NCBI GenBank assembly: GCA_000403315.2
Contig: KE159636.1
Span: forward strand, 2,455,797-2,519,796
Source of the DNA: Lachnospiraceae bacterium A2
Lineage (GTDB): Bacteria > Bacillota > Clostridia > Lachnospirales > Lachnospiraceae
Direction of reading: 5' to 3'
Length of the DNA: 64,000 bases
Part shown: positions 54,231-62,469 of the stretch, one piece after another
Layout of the letters: the number at the start of each line of letters is the position of its first letter
Numbering within the stretch: the first letter of the stretch is position 1
Position numbers and translations under genes: made by a program
Notes under the pieces: generated by a model
Databases searched by the model: none
What the model was told of the DNA's origin: nothing
The model's input: only the letters and a program-made list of their open reading frames with translations

Positions 54231-56093
54231 ATGGCAGGAATAAGAATGGAAAATAAAATTTATGAAGTCGGCATTTACTGTCGGTTATCAAAGGACGATG
54301 GGACGGATAACGAGAGTGCGAGCATTGCCACACAGAAATCCATCCTCACGGATTATGTGAAAAAGCAGGGCTGGCACTTGGCAAAAACGTATGTGGACGA
54401 CGGGTATTCTGGTACGAATTTCCAAAGACCGAGCTTCCAGAACATGATTAAGGACATTGAAAATGGGCTGATAAATTGCGTGATTACGAAAGATTTATCA
54501 CGTTTAGGGAGGAATTACCTTGACTGCGGACTGTATCTCGAAGTCTTTTTTCCCGAAAATAACGTGCGGTATATAGCGGTCAATGACGGCGTGGACACGC
54601 TCAATAAATCGGTGATGGACATCACGCCATTCCGCAATATCCTAAACGAAATGTATTCTGCCGATGTGTCGGTCAAGATAAAATCGGCGTACCGTGCGAG
54701 GTTTCAGCAGGGGAAATTCATGGGGACGTATGCACCCTACGGATATGTCAAAGACCCTGCCGACCACAACCATCTGCTGATTGATGATAAGGTTGCCCAT
54801 GTGGTAAGGGAGATATTCGACCTTGCATTAGCGGGGAATGGACTTGGAAAAATCCGTAAACACATCAACAGCCAGCACGTCTTGCGCCCTGCCGCTTATG
54901 CGGCGGAGCAGGGAGCGACAGGCTATGAAAGATACTTTGAGGGTAATGAGGAAAACCGCTATATCTGGAGCGAGAACAGTTTGAGAAATATTTTAAGAAG
55001 CCCTATCTATGCGGGAAACCTTGCAGGCTACAAGCGGATTGCCGCCAATATGAAAAGCAAGAAACGCCCCTCTAAGCTGCCCGAAGAATGGGAAGTGATA
55101 CCAGACACCCATGAGGGGATAGTCACGCAGGAGGAATTTGATACCGTCCAACAGCTTATGACGAGCCGCAGGCGGGAAAAGAATAAGGGCGGCTTTGAGA
55201 ATATTTTTGCAGGTGTTATCAAGTGTGCGGACTGCGGCTATGCTTTGAGGGCTATGAGTGCCAACAGGAGGAAACGCCCCGACATCATCGACTGCGTACA
55301 ATACACCTGTAATAATTATGGCAGGTACGGTAACGTCATGTGTACCGCACACGCCATTGAAGCAAGGGATTTATTTAACGCCGTCCTTGCCGACATCAAC
55401 CGCTTTGCGGATATGGCGGTGAATGACGAGCGGGCGGTGAGGGCGATTGAAAAGCGGCTCACGGAAACAGACCAGAGCAGGGCAAAGGCTTTAGAGAAAG
55501 AACGGAAGAAGCTGAACAAACGTCTTGCAGAGCTTGACAGGCTGTTTTCCTCTCTCTATGAGGATAAGGTCATGGAGCGTATCACCGAGCGGAATTTTGA
55601 GATGATGTCGGGGAAATACCAGAAAGAACAGCTTGAAATCGAAGCAAGACTGAAAGAAGTAACGGAAACACTCAACGAAAGCTACGAGAAATCACAGGGA
55701 ATCCGTGACTTCCTCTCCCTTATCTGTAATTATCAAGGCTTAAAAGAACTGGACGCAACAGTAATAAATGCACTGATAGACAAGATACTTGTTTCGGAGC
55801 GTGAAAAATCGGCAGACGGAACAGTGAAGCAGGAAATCAAGATTTACTATAAATTCATCGGCTTTGTCGGTGAATTACATATCACACCAACAAAGCGGTG
55901 GACAGCATTAAAGCCGAAGAATTGTACAGTGTGCGGTGTCGGATACGTCCCCCGCTCCGCAATATCGAAGTATTGTCCAGAGTGCAGGGAAAAGATAAGA
56001 AAGGCTCAAGGGACAGAAACGAAACGTAGGAGCAGAGAACGAAGCAGACAGGTATGTATTGAACTGTCCGCAAGAAATGACCGACTGATTTAG
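54231..56093 (+). CDS. Large serine recombinase (TnpX/TndX type), IME copy B
   Basis: 620 residues. Same domains as the 2128 protein: catalytic Ser in YCRLSKDD, recombinase domain, zinc ribbon CADCGYALRA, coiled coil, and C-terminal CTVCGVGYVPRS...YCPEC. The first ~230 residues are identical to copy A, while the rest shows many differences. It ends with DRLI at the element border, so the target gene supplies only the last codons. It should catalyse excision of IME B, if an attL exists outside the part seen. Confidence 0.92.
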   Translation: MAGIRMENKIYEVGIYCRLSKDDGTDNESASIATQKSILTDYVKKQGWHLAKTYVDDGYSGTNFQRPSFQNMIKDIENGLINCVITKDLSRLGRNYLDCGLYLEVFFPENNVRYIAVNDGVDTLNKSVMDITPFRNILNEMYSADVSVKIKSAYRARFQQGKFMGTYAPYGYVKDPADHNHLLIDDKVAHVVREIFDLALAGNGLGKIRKHINSQHVLRPAAYAAEQGATGYERYFEGNEENRYIWSENSLRNILRSPIYAGNLAGYKRIAANMKSKKRPSKLPEEWEVIPDTHEGIVTQEEFDTVQQLMTSRRREKNKGGFENIFAGVIKCADCGYALRAMSANRRKRPDIIDCVQYTCNNYGRYGNVMCTAHAIEARDLFNAVLADINRFADMAVNDERAVRAIEKRLTETDQSRAKALEKERKKLNKRLAELDRLFSSLYEDKVMERITERNFEMMSGKYQKEQLEIEARLKEVTETLNESYEKSQGIRDFLSLICNYQGLKELDATVINALIDKILVSEREKSADGTVKQEIKIYYKFIGFVGELHITPTKRWTALKPKNCTVCGVGYVPRSAISKYCPECREKIRKAQGTETKRRSRERSRQVCIELSARNDRLI

Positions 56094-56097
56094 AGCA
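56081..56097 (+). other. Inferred attR: right end of IME copy B in helicase gene
   Basis: Same junction as at 3984: element sequence ends ...GACCGACTGA and helicase sequence continues D-L-EQQEGRILRQGN from the GA at 56087-56088. Confidence 0.65.
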
Positions 56098-56191
56098 ACA
56101 AGAGGGCCGTATTCTTAGGCAGGGGAACCAGAATGACAAGGTTCAGATCTACCGATATGTTACTGAAAACACATTCGACGCCTACATGTGG

Positions 56192-58544
56192 GTGCGACAC
56201 GAAGTCGCTTAATTTAACTGTTTGGCGGCAATGCCGACCAAACCATCCATTCCGTTGGATGAAGCCGTTATCCCCGGCTCCGCCAGTAATGGCACTGTTC
56301 GGAAGCGGATATAAACGTAACCCTACTTGGAATCCAAACCGTGAGGGGCGGATGAAACTGCGAGCTGCAATGCGGTTAGGGTGCAGGCTTTCTGATAGCA
56401 TGGTTAATTAACTGAACCGCCGTAAGCTTCGTTAAGGCTGAACAAGCCAAAGCAGCTGACAGGCTTGAACCAAAAGGTGTGCAGTCGGATATTCCTTTCC
56501 AAGGTGGGAATACACGGACATTATGACTGCCGGAGTAGAAGGCGGAACCTAAACTATCAAATAATTGTTGGTTAAGTGGAACGTGTCAAGCCCGTATTCC
56601 TGCCCATATGGGCAAGCCGACCGTAAGGGAAGCCGTTGGGAATGCGGGTATAGGATTGCGGAAGAAGCGAATGCCGGACTTGTAATGAGGACGGACAGGG
56701 GTTCAAGATTTGCCCCGCCCGAAAGGGGGCAGAATTCCGCTGGGTGCTTGATTACGAGAGAGTTTATAGAATTTCTGAAAGGAGTAAAGCAAATGAACGG
56801 TAAAACGTGTGCGACTTCTGACATTGCAAAGGCATGGGATTCTATTGACTGGAATAAAGCCGAGGCATATGTTAAAAAACTGCAAATGCGTATCGTAAAG
56901 GCTCTTCAACAGGGCAGGACAGGCAAGGTGAAATCCTTGCAGTGGCTGCTCACACATTCTTTTTACGGACGTGCTTTAGCCGTAAAGAGGGTGACAAGTA
57001 ATAAAGGCAAGAAAACAGCAGGAGTAGATAACGTATTATGGTCTACCCCAAAACTGAAATACGAAGCGATTTTCAGCTTGAAGCGCAGGGGATATAAGCC
57101 CCTGCCACTAAAGAGGGTGTATATACCGAAGAAAAACGGAAAAATGCGCCCATTAAGTATTCCATGCATGAAGGACAGGGCAATGCAGACATTATATAAA
57201 TTTGCATTGGAGCCGATTGCAGAAATCACCGCCGACCCGAATTCTTACGGATTCCGGGCAAAACGGTGTGTGCAGGACGCCATTGAGCAATGTTTCACCT
57301 GTCTGAATAAAAGGAAATCCCCGAAGTGGGTGTTAGAAGGAGATATTAAAGGCTGTTTCGATAATATCAGCCATGAATGGATTCTGGATAACATCCCAAT
57401 GGACAAGAATATCCTGCGTAAATGGCTAAAAAGCGGTTACATTGAAACCGGGCGGTTATTCCCGACAGACTTGGGAAGCCCGCAAGGTTCATCTATCTCA
57501 CCAACTATCTGTAACATGGTTTTAGATGGCCTGGAAGTAAAATTGAAAGAGAAATACTACAAGAGAACCATCGGGGGGAAGCCATATTCACCAAAAGTAA
57601 ATTTTATTCGCTATGCCGATGATTTTATTGTTACAGGCGAAAGTAAGGAATTGTTGGAGAATGGTGTGCTTCCAATCATCCGGGATTTTCTGTCAGAGAG
57701 AGGATTAGAACTGTCAGAAGAAAAGACAGTCATTACCCATATCGAAGATGGATTTGATTTTCTCGGAAGCAACATAAGGTGGTACAAAGACAAACTTCTT
57801 ACAAAACCATCTAAAAAGAATTATAAAGCCATAGTAAGCAAGATAAGGGAGATAATCAAGAAAAACCCGTCCATGAAGCAGGAGGATTTGATACGCAAGC
57901 TGAACCCGGTCATCCGTGGCTGGGTGAACTTCCAGAAATATAATGTTTCCTCACAGGCATTTGAAAGGTTTGATTTTGATGTCTGGAGATGCCTGTGGCA
58001 ATGGTGTAAGCGCAGGCATCCGAAAAAGAGCCACAAATGGATTGCAAAGAAATATTTCAAACAGGTTGGCAAGAGAAGTTGGACATTCAGCGTTAAAACG
58101 ACAGATTCGTTCGAACTGCATTTGATTTATGCCACGGACACCAATATCATACGGTGGCTGAAAACAAAATCGGAAGCGACACCATTTGATGAAAAGTTTA
58201 CAGAATATTTCGAGGATAGGGATACAGAGAGGATGTTTCGGGAAATCAATGGGAGAAAGAAGCTGAATGCTCTTTATAAAGCGCAGAAGGGAATCTGCCC
58301 TCACTGTGGAGAAGCAATCACGGTAGAGAGGGGATTCAGAATCCATTCCGAGATAGGAGCGGATTTCAAAGAAAAGAAAATGCTGCTACATGCCGAATGC
58401 CATAGGGCATTACATTACTTGAAAAACACTGATGAACCGGCTCTGGTGACACAGGGCTTATAAGTGCTTGAGCCGTGTGAGGGGAAACCTTCATGCACGG
58501 TTCTTAGGGGGGAAGGCGGTAGTAATACCGCTGACCTACCCGAC
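56192..58544 (+). mobile_element. Group II intron
   Basis: The 5' end is GTGCGACACGAAG (GUGYG consensus) right after the Trp codon of FDAYMW; the 3' end is ...GACCTACCCGAC before CAGATTTTG. Removing it restores W-Q-I-L-E-N-K as in copy A (SWQLIENKQKF). The region after the protein gene (58464-58544), with GAGCCGTGTGAGG and the GGCGGTAGTAATACCGC stem, fits domains V/VI. Confidence 0.9.
56793..58463 (+). CDS. ltrA: Group II intron-encoded reverse transcriptase/maturase with HNH domain
   Basis: 556 residues from ATG 56793 after AAAGGAG. RT domain with LPLKRVYIPKKNGKMRPLSIPCMKDRAMQ, EGDIKGCFDNISHEWIL, GSPQGSSISPTICNMVLDGLE and the catalytic FIRYADDFIV. Maturase (X) domain around KLNPVIRGWVNFQKYNVSSQAFERFD, and a C-terminal HNH-type endonuclease with CPHCGEAI...HSEIGADF...HAECHRALHY. 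It helps splicing and intron mobility into DNA. All motifs look intact. Confidence 0.94.
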   Translation: MNGKTCATSDIAKAWDSIDWNKAEAYVKKLQMRIVKALQQGRTGKVKSLQWLLTHSFYGRALAVKRVTSNKGKKTAGVDNVLWSTPKLKYEAIFSLKRRGYKPLPLKRVYIPKKNGKMRPLSIPCMKDRAMQTLYKFALEPIAEITADPNSYGFRAKRCVQDAIEQCFTCLNKRKSPKWVLEGDIKGCFDNISHEWILDNIPMDKNILRKWLKSGYIETGRLFPTDLGSPQGSSISPTICNMVLDGLEVKLKEKYYKRTIGGKPYSPKVNFIRYADDFIVTGESKELLENGVLPIIRDFLSERGLELSEEKTVITHIEDGFDFLGSNIRWYKDKLLTKPSKKNYKAIVSKIREIIKKNPSMKQEDLIRKLNPVIRGWVNFQKYNVSSQAFERFDFDVWRCLWQWCKRRHPKKSHKWIAKKYFKQVGKRSWTFSVKTTDSFELHLIYATDTNIIRWLKTKSEATPFDEKFTEYFEDRDTERMFREINGRKKLNALYKAQKGICPHCGEAITVERGFRIHSEIGADFKEKKMLLHAECHRALHYLKNTDEPALVTQGL

Positions 58545-59375
58545 CAGATTTTGGAGAACAAGCAGAAGTTCATCAGCCAGATCATGACCAGTAAATCCCC
58601 GGTACGGGCCTGTGAGGACGTGGACGAAGCGGCGCTCACTTATGCGGAGGTAAAAGCCCTTGCAACGGGCAATCCCTACATCAAGGAAAAAATGGATCTC
58701 GATATTCAGGTGTCAAAGTTAAAGCTGATGAAAGGAAACCACACAAGCCAGAAATACAGACTTGAGGACGATATTTTAAAGCGTTATCCGCAGCAGATAG
58801 CCACTCTGAAAGAGAGGATCAGCGGCATGGAGGCTGACATTCAGACAGCGAAGGCAAACCTTCCGGCAGATAAGGAACAGTTTTTTATGAAAGTCGGGGA
58901 TAAGGCTTATACGGATAAAAAAGAAGCCGGGGCCGCACTTGTGGAAATGTGCAAGGAAACGAAAACCGTCAATGTGCCTGCCACAGTGGGGGAATACGCC
59001 GGGTTTAAGATGGCGGTGTCCTTTGATTCCTTTAACCATAAATTTGTGATGAATTTGAAAGGGCAGCTTTCCCATAACCTTGAGATCGGCTCTGACCCTC
59101 TCGGCAATATTGCCCGTATCAACCACGCACTGGAATCCATGCCGAAACAGCTTGCTGAAGCGCAGACGAAACTGGAAACAGTGGAGCGTCAGCTTGAAAC
59201 CGCAAAAGTGGAGGTTACAAAGCCATTCGCACAGGAAGCGGAACTTGCGGAGAAGCTGGAACGCTTATCCGCCTTAAATGCCCTGCTCAATATGGACGAA
59301 AAAGGTGATGACGCACTCGGCATGGATGATGCGCCGGAGGAAGAAAACGAAGGACAGGAAACTTCTGGACATGAT

Positions 59376-60932
59376 CGAGCTGTTGACAAACCTCTTGCCA
59401 AAAAGATTTGCATATAAGAAAATATATGTGTAGATTAATCCTTGAGGTGATACATTATGATGACAAAAATCGGGAACCAACAGATAGAAATGCATTTGAT
59501 AACAATTGAAGATTTAGTCCCTACGGATCATTTTCTTCGGAAAGTAAATGCTATCATTGATTTTTCATTCATATATGACGAAGTAGAGAATATGTACTGT
59601 CATAACAATGGACGTCCATCCATCGGTCCGGCGGTCTTAATCAAGTTTCTTCTCATCGGTTTTCTTTATGGCATCAATTCCGAAAGAAGAATATCAGAAG
59701 AGATTCAGGTGAACATGGCATACCGTTGGTTTCTTGGTCTTGATATTATGGATAAGGTTCCAGATCATTCTACGATTTCCCAGAACAGACGCCGCCGTTT
59801 CAACGGCAGTGATCTTTTTCGGAATATTTTTCAGAAAATTGTTTTCCTATGCGTAGAAAAGGGTCTGGCAGACGGCAGGCTGGTTTTTACGGATTCGACA
59901 CACATAAAGGCAAACGCATCCCGGAAAACAGAATACATCAAGCAAACAGAAGAAGTCACAAATGAATACCTCAAAGAACTGGACCAGTATGAAGAAACTG
60001 TACGCAGCCAGCTGGAGTCGGAGGGAAAGATCAAGCCTGCCCGCTGCAGGAAGCGGAAAGAAAAAATCGAAACAGTCCGGCGCCGCGTAAGCAGCACAGA
60101 CCCCGAATCAGGATATTATAAGCGCAAAGGGAAAGCCGAAGGGATGCATTACTTGTCGCACGAGACAGTTGATTCTAAAAATGGTATTACCATTGATGTG
60201 GCAGCAACAGCCGGCAATGTAAATGGCAGCCAGCCATATATCGAAAGGCTTGATTATATTGGGGAAACGATCGGGCTAAAAATACAAGCAGCCTGTGCTG
60301 ACAGCGGATATGACACAAACCTTATCAATCAACAATTGCCAGAACGAAACATAGATTTTTACACACCGAAAAGAACAGAGCAAAAAAGAGGGACTACAGA
60401 GTTTCAAAGGAAAGATTTTCAGTATGATGAAAAGGATGACAGATTCATCTGTCCTGGAGGAAAAGCGCTTCCGCTGCACAGGCTCAACAGAACAATGAAT
60501 ACTGTAACAAAAGAGTACCGCTGTCCCAAAACGGAATGTAAAGACTGTCCATTCCGTAACAGGTGCATAGGAGAAAAAGGTTCTGATAAAAGAATCCAAG
60601 TAAATATTTTTGAAGACGTTGTAAAAAAGAATCATGAAAAAGATGGTACGGAAACACACGCCAAGGTTTTGCTTCTGCGACAGATATGGAGCGAAGGCAG
60701 CTTTGCGGCGCAAAAAGCAAGACATAATTTGAAATTCCTATATAGAAGAGGATTAGAGGCAGCTGAACAGCAATGCCTCTTATCGTCAACAGCATTAAAT
60801 CTAAAGAGAATGATAAAGGTCATGGCATAGAGAACCATGCCTTTTTCTTTGGAATATTTTCCTATTTATTGATAGAATTTTATCATAATATCTTACGGCA
60901 TTTATAAAATAAGGGGGTTTGTCAACAGCTCG
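59376..60932 (+). mobile_element. IS1182-family element
   Basis: Perfect 17-bp inverted ends CGAGCTGTTGACAAACC, with a 5-bp target duplication ATGAT (59371-59375 and 60933-60937). It sits in the middle of a copy of the 23-bp intragenic palindrome; joining the flanks restores that palindrome exactly. Confidence 0.95.
59457..60830 (+). CDS. IS1182-family transposase
   Basis: 457 residues. N-terminal DUF772-type domain (HFLRKVNAIIDFSFIYDEVE, GRPSIGPAVLIKFLLIGFLYGINSERRISEEIQVNMAYRWFLGL), first Asp in RLVFTDSTHIKANASR, second in QAACADSGYDT, and the C-terminal DDE half with CPKTECKDCPFRNRC and GSFAAQKARHNLKFLYRRGLE. The gene is undamaged, so the IS may still be active. Confidence 0.93.
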   Translation: MMTKIGNQQIEMHLITIEDLVPTDHFLRKVNAIIDFSFIYDEVENMYCHNNGRPSIGPAVLIKFLLIGFLYGINSERRISEEIQVNMAYRWFLGLDIMDKVPDHSTISQNRRRRFNGSDLFRNIFQKIVFLCVEKGLADGRLVFTDSTHIKANASRKTEYIKQTEEVTNEYLKELDQYEETVRSQLESEGKIKPARCRKRKEKIETVRRRVSSTDPESGYYKRKGKAEGMHYLSHETVDSKNGITIDVAATAGNVNGSQPYIERLDYIGETIGLKIQAACADSGYDTNLINQQLPERNIDFYTPKRTEQKRGTTEFQRKDFQYDEKDDRFICPGGKALPLHRLNRTMNTVTKEYRCPKTECKDCPFRNRCIGEKGSDKRIQVNIFEDVVKKNHEKDGTETHAKVLLLRQIWSEGSFAAQKARHNLKFLYRRGLEAAEQQCLLSSTALNLKRMIKVMA

Positions 60933-61366
60933 ATGATGTCCAGAAGTCAGGGAAGGAGGAAGAGGCTTCCATAAAGCCGGAAACCGGAGAAAGCGCTAAG
61001 GATGTGCCGATTCCATACCCGGTAGATAACGCAGGGCATAATTACACAGTGGACAATGGAAAACCACAGGGGGCGAAACTGGCGGCGGCAATGGCTGACA
61101 AGCCTGTGCAGCGGACATCGCTGAGAGAGAAACTGGAAGCGTTCAAGGCGAAGGTGTCTGGAACAGACAAACTGAGTATTGAAAAAGCGAAGGGGAAGGA
61201 GGAAACGCTATAACGATTTTATAATATTTGAGATTCCAACTGCTTCTGACATGTCATCTAAAAAGTTCCGATTGATTTAGCGGGAATTTCAAGGTATAAT
61301 GATTTAGAGGTCATATACCTTTGGGGAATGGCTTTTACATTTCCTGCAAGTGAGCAAAAGGAGGTT

Positions 61367-62329
61367 ATGGCTGTGGATATGTCAATAGATACTGAAATTA
61401 AAAATGCGGTCAGGGCAGCAGACCAGGACGCACAATATGATGATAAGGCAAAACGCCTGTTGGGAAATAAGATCATTCTGGCGCATATCTTGGTAAAGAC
61501 GGTTGATGAGTTTAAGGGAATGAACCCGAAAGAAGTGGTGTCCTATATCGAGGGAGAGCCTTTGATCGGTGTGGTTCCAGTAGAGCCAGGTCTGACCAAT
61601 GCCGGAAAGGAAGAAAACGGCCAGCGCATTGTTGGAATGAATACGGAAAATGCGGAGATTAACGAGGGGCTTGTAAGGTTTGACATTATCTTTTATGTGC
61701 GGATGAAAGACGGTATCTCACAGGTTATTGTGAACGTGGAAGCACAGAAGGATGAACCGACAAATTACCATATCCTGAACAGGGCAGTTTTCTATGTGAG
61801 CCGCCTTGTTTCCTCGCAAAAGGAAAGGGATTTTGTCAAGACAAACTATAATGACATCAGGCGTGTATTCAGTATTTGGGTGTGTATGGGCATGGACGAA
61901 AGCAGTATGGCTTATGTGCATCTTGCGAAAGACGATCTGCTTGGTTCCTATCCGTGGAAAGGCGGGCTTGACCTGCTGAATATTGTCCTGATTGGTATAG
62001 CAAATGAACTTCCAGAGCATGATGAGAAGTATGAGCTGCACCGTCTGCTGAGTACGTTGCTTTCAATGGAGTTGACCGTTGATGAAAAATTAGGAATTAT
62101 AAGAACAGAGTATAGTATTCCGGTAGATGACAAATTGAGAAAGGATATGAGCGCTATGTGTAATCTTTCACAGGGAATCAGGGAAAATGCAACAGATAAT
62201 GCCATAGCAGGCGTAATAATGAATATGCACAGGAAAGGCTATACATTAGAGCAGATAGCAGAATGTGTAGAAAAGACTATTGAAGAAGTAGAGGCTGTCA
62301 TTAGAAAAAGAGAGCCTGTGCTGGCATAA
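61367..62329 (+). CDS. PD-(D/E)XK nuclease family transposase-like protein (Rpn-related)
   Basis: About 320 residues. AAAAGGAGG lies only 2-3 bp before ATG 61367, so GTG 61373 or ATG 61379 may be the real start. The nuclease core is RFDIIFYVRMKDGISQVIVNVEAQKDEP, i.e. D-x-n-(E)xQ, as in the PDDEXK_2/Rpn group, followed by YVSRLVSSQKERDF and a helical C-terminus ending in a small HTH-like EQIAECVEKTIEEVEAVIRK. It lies between the helicase and ArdC genes, a place that is only 67 bp in copy A, so it is an added gene. Confidence 0.78.
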   Translation: MAVDMSIDTEIKNAVRAADQDAQYDDKAKRLLGNKIILAHILVKTVDEFKGMNPKEVVSYIEGEPLIGVVPVEPGLTNAGKEENGQRIVGMNTENAEINEGLVRFDIIFYVRMKDGISQVIVNVEAQKDEPTNYHILNRAVFYVSRLVSSQKERDFVKTNYNDIRRVFSIWVCMGMDESSMAYVHLAKDDLLGSYPWKGGLDLLNIVLIGIANELPEHDEKYELHRLLSTLLSMELTVDEKLGIIRTEYSIPVDDKLRKDMSAMCNLSQGIRENATDNAIAGVIMNMHRKGYTLEQIAECVEKTIEEVEAVIRKREPVLA

Positions 62330-62356
62330 TCGCAGTAACGAAATAACACAGACAGT

Positions 62357-62404
62357 AAAGCAGTGAATTTGTTTTCGGATCAGAGAACAGTTCGCTGCTT
62401 TTTT
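62357..62404 (+). terminator. Terminator after the nuclease-like gene
   Basis: AAAGCAGTGAA pairs with TTCGCTGCTTT (one mismatch) around a 23-base loop and is followed by a T run. Confidence 0.75.
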
Positions 62405-62469
62405 GTTTTCAGGGAGAAAGACAGTCACATCAGATTGTCTTTTTTTCATGCAAGGAAAGGATTGAAAAT

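Larger units (their letters stand above)
59362..60946. repeat. Intragenic 23-bp palindrome, copy 4, split by IS1182
   Basis: Left part 59362-59375 and right part 60933-60946, sharing the ATGAT duplication. Reconstructed, it is identical to the copy at 9660 (central G) and encodes T-S-G-H-D-V-Q-K. Confidence 0.9.
56087..61213 (+). pseudogene. ICE SNF2-type helicase 3' part, split by intron and IS1182
   Basis: Coding segments are 56087-56191 (DLEQQEGRILRQGNQNDKV...FDAYMW), 58545-59375 (QILENKQKFISQIMTSKSPVR... to TSGHD) and 60938-61213 (VQKSGKEEEASIKPE... to DKPVQRTSLREKLEAFKAK and the stop). Together they match the fragment at 3984-5192 throughout. The intron can be spliced from RNA, but the IS1182 and the missing 5' half leave no intact product. 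One gene thus carries an IME, an intron and an IS within 5 kb. Confidence 0.88.

Noticed and set aside
56133-56411. 92-residue ORF after IME B recombinase
   Set aside because: It crosses the helicase exon into the structured 5' part of the group II intron, so it is not a gene.
60276-60838. Minus-strand ORFs with hydrophobic runs opposite the IS1182 transposase
   Set aside because: Antisense of a clearly coding transposase; hydrophobicity is a by-product of Lys/Glu-rich sense codons.
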